Below are positions 40,252 to 48,990 of a stretch of 59,401 nt of DNA, one piece after another (the first letter of the stretch is position 1; the number at the start of each line of letters is the position of its first letter). Where the stretch lies: positions 1-59,401 of the forward strand of contig UQIY01000007.1 of the NCBI GenBank assembly GCA_900541195.1. The letters run 5' to 3'. The position numbers were made by a program, and so were the translations under genes. The stretch is from an uncultured Collinsella sp. GTDB taxonomy: Bacteria; Actinomycetota; Coriobacteriia; Coriobacteriales; Coriobacteriaceae. Below the pieces are notes generated by a model. It ran no database searches. It was not told the origin of the DNA and saw nothing but the letters and a program-made list of their open reading frames with translations.

Positions 40252-42327
40252 CTACTTGGCGCGGCCCTCCTCATAGCGTTCGACCAGCTTGGCCTGAACG
40301 TCATAAGGCACCTGCTCATAGCCAGCGGGCTTCATGGTAAAGTCACCCGTGCCGCGCGTGATAGAGCGCAGGCGCGTCGAGTAATCCGTCAGCTCGGCCA
40401 GCGGCGCCTGGGCGATGACCACGGTGTCTCCGCGCTCATCGGTCTCCATGCCCGTCACGCGACCGCGCGATGCCGAGATGTCGCCCATCACGGCGCCGGC
40501 GTAGCTCTCGGGGATAGTCACCGTGATTTCCTCGATGGGCTCCAGCACCACCGGATCGGCATCGGCGCATGCCTTGCGCAGGCCGATGCGAGCCGCCGCG
40601 CGGAACGCCATCTCGTTGGAGTCGACGCTGTGATACGAGCCGTCGTACACAGCCACGCGAATGCCCGTGAGCGGATAGCCGGCAATAATACCGTCCTTCA
40701 TGGTCTCCTGGACACCCTTGTCCACGGCGGGGATCAGCGAGCGCGGAATACGGCCACCTACGACCTCGTCCACAAACTCATAGCCATCGCTCGTGCCGTC
40801 GGGCCCAATGAGCGGCTCAACGCGCAGCCAGCAGTCGCCATACTGACCGGCGCCACCGGTCTGCTTCTTGTGGCGGCCCTGAGCGCTCGCCGTGCGGCGG
40901 ATGGTCTCGCGATACGGGATGCGGATCGGCACGCTCTTGGCAACGACCTTGGTGCGGTCCTCCAGACGGTTGAGCAGCACCGAAACCTGCGCCTCACCAA
41001 CGGCGGAGATAATGGTCTGGCCGGTCTCCTCGTCGCGGTCGATGCTCATGGTCGGATCGGCCTTGCAGGCCTTCTCGATAAACGTGTAGAGCTTCTCTTC
41101 GTCGCCGCGATTCTCGGCCTCGATGGCAATGCGGTACTGCGAGTTGGGGAACTTAAACGCCGCAGCCTCGACCTTGCCGGTAATCGAGAGCGTATCGCCC
41201 GTCTCGGCCGCCAGCTTGGGTGCCACGATAATGTCGCCGGCATAGGCGTGACCGACCTCGGTCATGTCGCGGCCGCACATCACATACAGGTGAGCCAGAC
41301 GGTCGCCCTTGCGGGTACGCGCGTTGATCAGCTCAAGACCCGGCTCAAGCGTACCCGTCAGCACCTTGATAAAGCTGATGCGACCCTGCTGCGGATCGGC
41401 CAAGGTCTTAAACACAAACGCCACCGGACGGTCATCGTCACTCGAGATCTTAAGCGAATCGCCGTCGATAAGCGGCATCTCACCGTAGTCGGTCGGCGCC
41501 GGGAAGTACGTCGCGATGTCGTCCATCAGCGAGTTGACGCCCTGCTCCTTGATGCAATCGCCCGCAAAGACCGGCACAAAGATGCGCTCGGCAATCGCCT
41601 TCGACAGCAAGCCCTCAAGCTCCTCCTGCGTCAGCGTCTCCTCGCCTTCCAGGTACTTCATCATCAGCTCATCGTCGGCCTCGGCCACCAACTCGCACAG
41701 ATGGTCATGGGCCTCCTCGGCCTGGGCACGATACTCCTCGGGAATCTCCGACTCAACGGCTTCGGTGCCGTTGCAATGGCGCGCCTTCATGCGCACCAGG
41801 TCGATAATGCCGTCAAAGTCCTCGCCCTCGCCCCAGGGAAGGGTCACGGCGCCCAATCGCGTGCCAAAGCGCTCCTGCAGCAGGTCCATCGTGGTCGCAA
41901 AGCTGGCCTCGGAGCGCGACAGGCGGTTTACGAACACCGCACGCGCCAAGCGCAGGTCCTCGGCGGCATACCAGAGCTTAACCGTCGTAGGCTGCGGGCC
42001 GGCCTCGGCGTCGACCACAAACAGAGCCGTCTCGCAGACGCTCATCGCGGCAAAGGCGTCGCCGATAAAATCGGGGTAACACGGGGCATCGAGCACATTG
42101 ATGCGCGCGCCCTTCCAGTCGATCGGTGCAATGGTCGTCGAGATGGAAAATGCACGCTTGACCTCTTCGGGGTCATAGTCGAGCGTGGGCTTGGTGCCGT
42201 CGTGGCCGCCCAGGCGGGCGGTCTTGCCAGAAAGGTGGAGCATGGCCTCGGCGAGTGAAGTCTTGCCCACCCCGCCTTGGCCTACGAGCACCACGTTCCT
42301 TACATTGCCGGTCTTGGGAGCACCCAT
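40252..42327 (-). CDS. Elongation factor G-like GTPase
   Basis: 691 aa with the full EF-G domain order: GTPase domain (about 8-270), beta-barrel domain II (FVFKTLADPQQGRISFIKVL), domain III, domain IV (QTGGAGQYGDCWLRVEPL) and domain V (EPIEEITVTIPESYAGAVMG). The G motifs diverge: G1 is GQGGVGKT (16-23), G3 is LDAPCYPDF in place of DTPGHVDF, and G4 is NRLSR in place of NKxD, so nucleotide specificity or hydrolysis may differ. This is the EF-G2/FusA2-like paralogue group of Actinobacteria, of unclear role, not the main translocase, and not a TetM-type protein by its start. ATG 42327 has AAGGAGG upstream; the longer frame upstream is not used. Confidence 0.88.
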   Translation of the reverse strand: MGAPKTGNVRNVVLVGQGGVGKTSLAEAMLHLSGKTARLGGHDGTKPTLDYDPEEVKRAFSISTTIAPIDWKGARINVLDAPCYPDFIGDAFAAMSVCETALFVVDAEAGPQPTTVKLWYAAEDLRLARAVFVNRLSRSEASFATTMDLLQERFGTRLGAVTLPWGEGEDFDGIIDLVRMKARHCNGTEAVESEIPEEYRAQAEEAHDHLCELVAEADDELMMKYLEGEETLTQEELEGLLSKAIAERIFVPVFAGDCIKEQGVNSLMDDIATYFPAPTDYGEMPLIDGDSLKISSDDDRPVAFVFKTLADPQQGRISFIKVLTGTLEPGLELINARTRKGDRLAHLYVMCGRDMTEVGHAYAGDIIVAPKLAAETGDTLSITGKVEAAAFKFPNSQYRIAIEAENRGDEEKLYTFIEKACKADPTMSIDRDEETGQTIISAVGEAQVSVLLNRLEDRTKVVAKSVPIRIPYRETIRRTASAQGRHKKQTGGAGQYGDCWLRVEPLIGPDGTSDGYEFVDEVVGGRIPRSLIPAVDKGVQETMKDGIIAGYPLTGIRVAVYDGSYHSVDSNEMAFRAAARIGLRKACADADPVVLEPIEEITVTIPESYAGAVMGDISASRGRVTGMETDERGDTVVIAQAPLAELTDYSTRLRSITRGTGDFTMKPAGYEQVPYDVQAKLVERYEEGRAK

Positions 42328-42567
42328 GATGACCTCCTTGCAGGGCCGCGCGCATTGCGCGACGCCAACGGGGAGAGTTCGCGGTCGGTGCCATCCCGGG
42401 AGCAGCATGGTCGGCAGCCGAGCCGACTCACCCTCCAAATGTCCTATGTCACCACCCTACCCTCACGGGCGACCGTCCATGCACACCTTTCGGCACACGT
42501 ATGAATACAGGCGGCGAGAGGAAGAGACAAGCTTGTGAGGCGATTATTGAACCCCGCCGATGCAAAC

Positions 42568-42604
42568 AAAAAGCCGCCACAGACCGTAAGACCTGCGGCG
42601 GCTT
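42568..42604 (-). terminator. Terminator of amino acid ABC operon
   Basis: GCCGCCGCAGGTC-TTAC-GGTCTGTGGCGGC on the minus strand followed by TTTTTG; 22 bp after the ATPase stop. Confidence 0.85.
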
Positions 42605-42625
42605 CGCCTCAATTAATAGTTGAGC

Positions 42626-43390
42626 CTAGCCCTCGATACGGCTCAAGAACTCACGGGTACGTTGCTCACGCGGGTGATCGATAACCTGCTCGGCAGGACC
42701 CTCCTCGACAATGCGACCGCCGTCCATAAAGACCACGCGGTCGGCAACATCGCGCGCAAATTGCATTGCGTGGGTCACGATCACCATCGTCATATTCTGC
42801 GCGGCAAGGTCTTTAATGACACGCAGCACCTCGGCCGTTAGCTCGGGATCGAGCGCCGAAGTCGGCTCGTCAAAGAACAAGATCTCCGGGTCGAGCGCCA
42901 AGGCGCGGGCGATACTCACACGCTGTTGCTGACCGCCCGAAAGCTCGCAGGGCACCTTGTTCTCGTTGCCCGTAAGCCCCATCTGCGCGATCAACTCACG
43001 CGCACGCGCTTCGGCCTGCTCGCGCGGACGCTTGAGTACGCGAACCGGAGCGTCGGTGATGTTTTTCATCACCGTATAGTGCGGGAACAGATTGTAGTTC
43101 TGAAACACCAGACCAAACCGCGAGCGCGCCTGTTTAGGCACATCGCCCTTTGCGTACACCGCGCCCGAACCCGCATCCGTCGCGACGGCAAGGTCGCCAA
43201 ACGAAAGCGAGCCACCGTCGAGCGTCTCGAGCAGCGTGGCGCAGCGCAGCAGCGTGGACTTACCGCCACCCGAAGGCCCGATAATCGCCACGACCTCGCC
43301 ACGCTTCACCTCAAGCGAGATATCCTTGAGCACCTCATTGCCGCCAAACGCCTTGCGAGCGTTTTCGATTTTCATCACTGAGTTAGTCAT
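42626..43390 (-). CDS. Polar amino acid ABC transporter, ATP-binding protein
   Basis: 254 aa ATPase of the GlnQ/HisP family. Walker A GPSGGGKST (about 37-45), Q-loop VFQNYNLFPH, signature LSGGQQQRV, Walker B ILFFDEPTSALD and the switch His in VTHAMQFA are all intact. ATG 43390 overlaps the permease stop by 8 bp (ATGACTAAC); an ATG five codons later is possible. Last gene of a three-gene importer operon (binding protein, permease, ATPase). Energises uptake of a polar amino acid; the exact amino acid is not evident. Confidence 0.94.
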   Translation of the reverse strand: MTNSVMKIENARKAFGGNEVLKDISLEVKRGEVVAIIGPSGGGKSTLLRCATLLETLDGGSLSFGDLAVATDAGSGAVYAKGDVPKQARSRFGLVFQNYNLFPHYTVMKNITDAPVRVLKRPREQAEARARELIAQMGLTGNENKVPCELSGGQQQRVSIARALALDPEILFFDEPTSALDPELTAEVLRVIKDLAAQNMTMVIVTHAMQFARDVADRVVFMDGGRIVEEGPAEQVIDHPREQRTREFLSRIEG

Positions 43391-44036
43391 GATAATAGTC
43401 CAGCTTCTTTTCGGCGGCGCCCAGCAGCATCTCGACCACAAAGTTAAAGACCCAGTAGATCAGCGCCGCGATCGCAAACGGCACCATGCTCACCTGCGAG
43501 GCGACTAGCGCCTTGGCCGTCGAGAACATCTCACCCACGCCAATGGCAAACGCCAGCGACGTGTCCTTGACCAGCGTGATGACCTCGTTGCCCATCGCCG
43601 GCAGAATACGCTTGGCGACCTGCGGCATCACGATATACAGAAACGTCTGCATGCGCGAATAGCCCAGCACCTCGGCGGCCTCATATTGACCGCGCGGAAT
43701 CGACTGCAAGCCCGAGCGATAGATCTCGGCAAAGTAGCCGGCGTAGTTGATGATGAACGCCACAACGCACGCCGTCCATTTGGAATCGGGCGTGAGCGAG
43801 ATGCCGAACACGTAATACGGGGCAAAGTAGATGGCAAACATCTGCAGCATGAGCGGCGTACCGCGCATGACCGAAATGTAGATGCGCGCAATCCAGCGCA
43901 GCGGCGCGACCTTGCTCATGCGCATAAACGCCACGGGAATTCCCAGGGGAATCGACCCGAGCAGCGTCAGCACAAACAGCTGCAAACTGACCAAGAATCC
44001 CTGGCCAAGCATCTGCATCATGACTTGGATAGACAT
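43383..44036 (-). CDS. Polar amino acid ABC transporter, permease
   Basis: 217 aa integral membrane protein of the HisMQ family. About five membrane segments; the EAA loop is in EAAEVLGYSRMQTFLYIVMP (about 137-156), which docks on the ATPase. FQLFVLTLLGSIPLGIPVA and YISVMRGTPLMLQMFAIYF are typical N-terminal segments. The start codon overlaps the binding-protein stop (TAATG), showing tight coupling. Confidence 0.94.
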   Translation of the reverse strand: MSIQVMMQMLGQGFLVSLQLFVLTLLGSIPLGIPVAFMRMSKVAPLRWIARIYISVMRGTPLMLQMFAIYFAPYYVFGISLTPDSKWTACVVAFIINYAGYFAEIYRSGLQSIPRGQYEAAEVLGYSRMQTFLYIVMPQVAKRILPAMGNEVITLVKDTSLAFAIGVGEMFSTAKALVASQVSMVPFAIAALIYWVFNFVVEMLLGAAEKKLDYYHD

Positions 44037-44896
44037 TATTTCAAAACCCAGTTGTCGAAGGATAGACCGTAATCTGCATATTTATCACACAGGTCCTTGA
44101 CCGTGCCGTCCTCATAGAGTGCCTTGAGCGACTCGGTCACGGCATCGGCAGACTTGGTGTCGCCCTTCTTAAAGCCAACGGCGTAGTGCTCGCTGGACAG
44201 CGGCTCATCAAGCTGCGTATAGGCATCGGGCTTGGCGGCGAGCTGATACTGGGCAATCGAAAGGTCACAGGCGACGGCATCGACTGCACCACTCTCGAGC
44301 TGCATAAACGCCGTGTTGTACTCACCGATGGTATCGAGCGTGGCAAACGTCGCGGCCAAATCCTTCTGGTCGCCCTCGAGCACATCCTGTGCAGCGGAAT
44401 CAGTCTGGGTAATCACGGTCTTGCCGGCAAGATCGTCCCAGCTCTTGATGCCCGCATCCTTCTTGACCACCAGCACCTGTTCGTTGAGCATATACGGCTC
44501 GGAGAACGTGTAGTCGTCCTCGCGGCCCTCCATGGTAAAGCCGTTCCAGATGCAGTTGATGGCACCCGAGTTGAGCAGCGTATCCTTGGCGTCCCAGTCG
44601 ATGGCCTCGTATTTGACCTCCCAGCCCTGCTTATCGGCAACGGCCTTGGCCAGATCGAGATCAAAGCCGGTGTACTCGCCGTCGTCGCCCACAAAGCCGT
44701 ACGGAGGATAGGACTTATCAAAACCCACCACGAGCTTCTTGGACTCCGCAGCGCCCTTCACATCCTTGGCCGCGGTAGATCCGGCAGCGGAGCCCTTACC
44801 GGCACCACCGCCGCAGCCGACAAGACCAAGGCCAAGCACCGTGGCGAGCGAACCGGCTAGACCAACAAACTGACGACGAGACATATCGGTATTCAT
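44036..44896 (-). CDS. Polar amino acid ABC transporter, substrate-binding lipoprotein
   Basis: 286 aa. The N-terminus has a twin-arginine motif SRRQFVG followed by a hydrophobic stretch and lipobox LVGC (about residue 26), so it is probably a Tat-exported lipoprotein. A Gly/Ser spacer leads to the SBP_bac_3 domain: KLVVGFDKSYPPYGFVGDDG, YTGFDLDLAKAVADKQGW, and the typical SEPYMLNEQVLVV and YAVGFKKGDT. ATG 44896 has AAGGGGG upstream. First gene of the importer operon. Binds a polar amino acid or related compound; specificity not deducible. Confidence 0.93.
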   Translation of the reverse strand: MNTDMSRRQFVGLAGSLATVLGLGLVGCGGGAGKGSAAGSTAAKDVKGAAESKKLVVGFDKSYPPYGFVGDDGEYTGFDLDLAKAVADKQGWEVKYEAIDWDAKDTLLNSGAINCIWNGFTMEGREDDYTFSEPYMLNEQVLVVKKDAGIKSWDDLAGKTVITQTDSAAQDVLEGDQKDLAATFATLDTIGEYNTAFMQLESGAVDAVACDLSIAQYQLAAKPDAYTQLDEPLSSEHYAVGFKKGDTKSADAVTESLKALYEDGTVKDLCDKYADYGLSFDNWVLK

Positions 44897-44987
44897 GGTA
44901 TTCCCCCTTGATGGCACTTTAGTTAAGTAAAGTGAGTCATGTAACGTTCAGAATCATACACTCTACCTTGATAAAGTACAAGGGAGG

Positions 44988-45138
44988 GTTTGCCCGGCGT
45001 GGGCGGGGAGCGGCGCGTAATTAAGTTTATCGCGAGTTCCGCACGCAAAGGAAAGCACTTAATGTGCTTTCCGTCTTGCGCAGGACTGTAGAGCAGGAAA
45101 CTTAATTACGCGCCGCTCCCCGCCCACGCCGGGCAAAC
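44988..45138. repeat. Palindromic intergenic element, copy 2 (41-bp perfect arms, 69-nt core)
   Basis: Arms 44988-45028 and 45098-45138 are perfect inverted repeats of 41 bp, beginning GTTTGCCCGGCGTGGGCGG. The 69-nt core 45029-45097 starts ATCGCGAGTTCCGCACG, has a central hairpin around GCACTTAATGTGC and ends GCAGGACTGTAGAGCAGG. The core matches copy 1 (2040-2108) in reverse orientation; the core hairpin differs from copy 1 by a paired change (A-T for G-C). Confidence 0.9.
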
Positions 45139-45245
45139 ATCGTTGGACTTATCACTGACATGAAATGGGCGCTTGCATATCGTCTGCTAACTTGGCACGG
45201 TACAATGCTTTCAGATTTCAATTTGTAAATTAGTGGGGTTAATTC

Positions 45246-46694
45246 ATGGCAGAATCTCGTGCGGAGCGTAGGGCTCGTCGTGCTTTGGTGGAAGCGGCTG
45301 AGGGGTCAAAGGAGGAGAAATCTCCTACGAAATCCAAGTCTTCTAAAGCTGCAAAAAGCAAATCGGCCAAGGGCAAGGCTAAGGCCAAGCGTCCCGGCTC
45401 TCGTCGGAGCGAGGACAAGGCATCTCAGACTCGCTCCAAGCGCTCGCATAAAGATCCGGTTTCGCCTGCGCGTAAGGCTGTGGACCCCAAGTCTCCTTGT
45501 TCCATCATGAAAGCTTGCGGTGGGTGCACGGCGCTCAATCGTCCTTATAAAAAGCAGTTGGCAGCTAAGCAGGCTGTTATGGAGGAGCTTTTTGCTGCCC
45601 TTTGCGAGCGCGAGGGTATTAGCGTCGACCCCATTCGCGGTATGGGAGTCACCCTGGGTGACCCAGGCACATATCCTGCGCCGCGCGGTTTTCGCCATAA
45701 GGCCGCCACCCCCTTTGCCCCCGGCAAAGGGGGCGCTGTCCGCTGCGGCTTTTTTGAACGTGGCACGCACAGAATCGTTGCTGTTCCCGAATGTCCCGTC
45801 GAGGCGCCGGGTGCCCGTCAGATTCTCAACGGCATCGCGCGTGAGGCTGAGCGCCTGCGCATTCCAGCCTTTAACGAGGACAAGCATCTCGGACTGCTTC
45901 GCTATGCCGTCGTTCGCTGCGGCTGGCGCACCGACCAAATCATGGTCACCCTCGTGACCGCCCAGCGCGACCTACCGCATGCACAGGAATTCTTTGAGGC
46001 CGTCGCTGCACTCGATCCGCGCATCGTCACCGTCGCCCAAAACATCAACGGGCGCCCTGGCAACGCCATCCTCGGTGAGGAAACCCGTATCGTTTATGGC
46101 GCCGAATGCATGCGCGACCAGCTACTCGGCTGCGAGTTCGACATCTCCCCTACCGCGTTCTACCAGACCAACCCGCAGCAGACCGAATTGCTCTATCAGC
46201 TCGCTATCGACGGCATGGACCTGCGCCAGGGCGATGTGCTTATGGATGCCTACTGCGGCAGCGGCACCATCGGTCTTTGCGCAGCTAAAGATGCCCAGAG
46301 CAAGGGCATCGGCATCATGCTGCTCGGCGTGGAGCGCAACCCGGCGGGCATTGCCGACGCGCGCCGCAATGCCGAGCTCAACGGTCTTACCCGCAGCGCC
46401 TGGTTTATGGCCGACGATGCCACCGATTACATCCTAGATGCCGCCGACAACAACGAGCGCGTCGACGTCCTTTCCATCGACCCGCCGCGCGCCGGCTCCA
46501 CCCCCGAGTTCCTCGAAGCTGCCTGCGCACTTAAGCCGCGCCGCATCACCTATATCAGCTGCAACCCCGTGACCCAAGAGCGCGACCTGCACCAGCTCCT
46601 CGACGGAGGCTATCGCCTGCTCAAGATCACGCCCGTCGACATGTTCCCCCACACCGACCACACCGAAACCGTAGCGGTCCTCGAACGCCGCTAA
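45246..46694 (+). CDS. 23S rRNA (uracil-C5)-methyltransferase, RlmD/TrmA-like
   Basis: 482 aa SAM-dependent methyltransferase of the RlmD/RlmC/RumA family. Residues 1-80 are a Lys/Ser-rich basic tail where family members usually carry a TRAM RNA-binding domain. Iron-sulfur cysteines begin at CSIMKACGGC (about 84-93). The Rossmann part has DISPTAFYQTNPQQTELLY (SAM entry), DAYCGSGTIGLCA (SAM loop), VERNPAGIADARRNAELNG, SIDPPRAG and the catalytic SCNPVTQERDL; HTDHTETVAVL is the usual C-terminus. Which uridine is modified cannot be told. Ends in a bidirectional terminator. Confidence 0.9.
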   Translation: MAESRAERRARRALVEAAEGSKEEKSPTKSKSSKAAKSKSAKGKAKAKRPGSRRSEDKASQTRSKRSHKDPVSPARKAVDPKSPCSIMKACGGCTALNRPYKKQLAAKQAVMEELFAALCEREGISVDPIRGMGVTLGDPGTYPAPRGFRHKAATPFAPGKGGAVRCGFFERGTHRIVAVPECPVEAPGARQILNGIAREAERLRIPAFNEDKHLGLLRYAVVRCGWRTDQIMVTLVTAQRDLPHAQEFFEAVAALDPRIVTVAQNINGRPGNAILGEETRIVYGAECMRDQLLGCEFDISPTAFYQTNPQQTELLYQLAIDGMDLRQGDVLMDAYCGSGTIGLCAAKDAQSKGIGIMLLGVERNPAGIADARRNAELNGLTRSAWFMADDATDYILDAADNNERVDVLSIDPPRAGSTPEFLEAACALKPRRITYISCNPVTQERDLHQLLDGGYRLLKITPVDMFPHTDHTETVAVLERR

Positions 46695-46710
46695 TTGTCC
46701 GGCACAAGAA

Positions 46711-46739
46711 AGGGGGCGGCCCGCCTGGACCGCCCCCTT
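46711..46739. terminator. Bidirectional terminator RlmD-like / PHP
   Basis: GGGGGCGG/CCGCCCCC stem with a 10-nt loop between convergent genes. Confidence 0.75.
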
Positions 46740-46759
46740 CGCTTGGTTTATAAACTCAG

Positions 46760-47581
46760 CTACATCCCCTTGCGCAGGTCGCACACGCCGGCTGCAGCCA
46801 TCTCGCGCAGCAGCGTCTCGCGGTCACGCGTCACAATCAGGTCCAGCGGGAAGTGAATCTCGTCGAGCAACTTGCGGGCATGGTCAAGCTTGCCAATTGC
46901 CATGCCAATGTGCGCATCGGTCGAAACGCCAATGCCCACGCCCAGCTCGGCGCAGCGCTCGGCGATCTTGCGGCATACGGCCCAATGCTCGGTATCCGTG
47001 CCATGCTCAAGACTATGGTTATTGATCTCGATAATCTTGTGCTTGGCCTTGGCCGCCAGCAGTACCTCATCGATATCGAACGGCACGCCCGAACGCCCCG
47101 TGTGACCCAGCATGAACACCTTGGGGTGCTCCAGGGCATTGATATACATCTCGGTCGCCTGGGCCAGCGTCGCGCCCTCAGCAAACTGCGCATTATGCAC
47201 GCTTGCCACCAAATAATCCAAATTGCGCGTCACCAAATCGAACAGCGAATGCTGGTGATTGAACGAATCGCCGACAATATTGAGCGAAACGGGAATGTCC
47301 TCGCCAAACAAGCTTCCATCCAGCGAAACGATATCGGCCTCGGCTCCGCGAAGCACCAGCACACCGCTCCAAATGCGCGGCCAGATATCCTGGTTAATAA
47401 AGAACTGGAAACTGCGCAGGTCATTGGGGCAAGCCGTAACCATAGAGCTCAGATGGTCGGCAGATCCAAGTACCTGCAGACCACGCTCTGCCGCCCAGTA
47501 CACATTCTCCTCAATGGTCGAATATGCATGCGCAGAGAACATCGTATGGGTATGAATGTCACAAGAAAGCAGGTAGGGCAT
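46760..47581 (-). CDS. PHP-domain phosphoesterase
   Basis: 273 aa metal-dependent hydrolase of the YcdX-like PHP family. Metal ligands: CDIHTHTMFSAHA (about 7-19), GSADHLSSM (about 39-47), VASVHNAQF (about 125-133), EINNHSLEHG and the C-terminal STDAHIGMAIG. The three-metal PHP centre hydrolyses phosphate esters; the natural substrate is unknown. Single gene convergent with the RlmD-like gene; the stop is 20 bp from the terminator. The start ATG has AAGGAGAC upstream. Confidence 0.88.
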   Translation of the reverse strand: MPYLLSCDIHTHTMFSAHAYSTIEENVYWAAERGLQVLGSADHLSSMVTACPNDLRSFQFFINQDIWPRIWSGVLVLRGAEADIVSLDGSLFGEDIPVSLNIVGDSFNHQHSLFDLVTRNLDYLVASVHNAQFAEGATLAQATEMYINALEHPKVFMLGHTGRSGVPFDIDEVLLAAKAKHKIIEINNHSLEHGTDTEHWAVCRKIAERCAELGVGIGVSTDAHIGMAIGKLDHARKLLDEIHFPLDLIVTRDRETLLREMAAAGVCDLRKGM

Positions 47582-47681
47582 CGGGTCTCCTTATCCGGCA
47601 TGGCCGTCGCTTATATTCATTGTACGCATAGCCTTCGATAGTCGTAAAACCACTCCATCCCAACGACACAACGTCCATGAC

Positions 47682-47712
47682 AACGGGGCCTGGCTTAACA
47701 CCAAACCCCGTT
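47682..47712 (-). terminator. Terminator-like hairpin after aminotransferase
   Basis: AACGGGG/CCCCGTT stem with additional GGC-type pairing in the loop; no poly-T run on the minus strand. Confidence 0.4.
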
Positions 47713-47746
47713 TCACGTAAAACATTGTAGGCAGAGCGCTTTACTT

Positions 47747-48931
47747 TTAACGATACTCGTCCGCCAACCGCTTCCAAGCGGGTAGCGAATTGATGATCGT
47801 TTCATAACTCACGCAATAGCCCAGGCGGAACCAACCCGGCATACCAAAGCTGTCCGAGGGAACCGCAAGCAGCTCATACTTCTTTGCGCGCTCACAAAAC
47901 GCATTCGCATCGGGCTCGAGTGCCTTCACCCACAGGTAGAAAGCACCGTCCGGCTCAACATAGGTATAGCCGTAGTCCGTCAAAGCATCAGTGAGCGCCG
48001 TGCGATTGCGAGCATAGGCCTCGATATCACTCGGCTCATCGATGCAATCGATAATCACGCGCTGGAAGAGCGCCGGTGCACATACAAAACCCAGCGTACG
48101 GGCAGCACCCGCAACAGCCGGCATCAGACGCGCAGCCTGCGGATTGGTGTTGGGAACCAAGATCCAGCCCACGCGCTCACCAGGCAGCGACAGCGACTTA
48201 GAATACGAGTAGCACACCACGGTGTTCTCGTAGATCGAGGGCACCCAAGGCACCTCGGCGCCGTACACGATCTCGCGGTACGGCTCATCCGAGATGAGCA
48301 TAATCGGATTCTCGGGGTCGCGTTTGGCGTTGGCCTCGCGCAGAACATTGGCCAGTCGCGTCAGCGTGTCGCGCGTATACACGGCACCGGTCGGATTGTT
48401 GGGCGAGTCGATAATGACAGCCGCCGTCTTATCGCTGATCGCCTTGAGCACGTTGTCCACGCTCAGCTGGAACGTGTCTTCATCGGCAAGCGCCTCAACA
48501 CACGTGCAGCCGGCCTTCTCAATCCACACGCGATACTCCGGAAAGTACGGGGCGACAACAATAACCTCGTCGCCCGGGTTCGTAACGGCGTTGAGCGTGC
48601 AGGTGAGCGATGCCGCGGCGCCAACCGTCATAAAGACGTCCTTGCCCTCATAGCTCGTGCCAAAGCGGCGGTTGAGCGATTCGGCGACAGCTGCTCGACA
48701 TTGCGGCAGGCCCGGTGCGGGGGTGTAGCCGTGCAGCTGGTCACTCGGCAGCTCTAAGGCCTTCTTAATGGACTCCGCCACGGCAGCGGGCGCCGGAACA
48801 CTCGGGTTGCCCAGCGAAAAATCGAATACGTTCTCCGCACCGATCTGCGCCTTGCGCTCAAGACCATAGCTAAAGATCTCGCGGATGATGGAGCTTTCCG
48901 CACCGCGAGCATACATAGTTTCGTTGATCAT
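47747..48931 (-). CDS. Pyridoxal-phosphate aminotransferase (class I/II, AspC-like)
   Basis: 394 aa fold-type I aminotransferase. FDFSLGNPSVPAPAAVAES (substrate loop), SPNNPTGAVYTRDTL, SDEPYREIVYG and the PLP lysine in CYSYSKSLSLPGERVGWILV are all typical of the aspartate/aromatic aminotransferase-like family in Clostridia and Coriobacteriia. ATG 48931 is preceded by AAGGGGAAC; the longer frame (to 49030) runs into a palindromic repeat. Exact amino acid specificity is uncertain. Confidence 0.9.
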   Translation of the reverse strand: MINETMYARGAESSIIREIFSYGLERKAQIGAENVFDFSLGNPSVPAPAAVAESIKKALELPSDQLHGYTPAPGLPQCRAAVAESLNRRFGTSYEGKDVFMTVGAAASLTCTLNAVTNPGDEVIVVAPYFPEYRVWIEKAGCTCVEALADEDTFQLSVDNVLKAISDKTAAVIIDSPNNPTGAVYTRDTLTRLANVLREANAKRDPENPIMLISDEPYREIVYGAEVPWVPSIYENTVVCYSYSKSLSLPGERVGWILVPNTNPQAARLMPAVAGAARTLGFVCAPALFQRVIIDCIDEPSDIEAYARNRTALTDALTDYGYTYVEPDGAFYLWVKALEPDANAFCERAKKYELLAVPSDSFGMPGWFRLGYCVSYETIINSLPAWKRLADEYR

Positions 48932-48990
48932 CTGTTCCCCTTTCGCATAGGCGCTATTGTACGCTTTAGCCGAGCAAAGCGCCGCAGCAA

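Noticed and set aside
40171..42258. 695-codon plus-strand open frame opposite the EF-G-like gene
   Set aside because: Antisense shadow; His/Arg/Leu-rich without recognisable domains, while the minus strand encodes a full EF-G fold.
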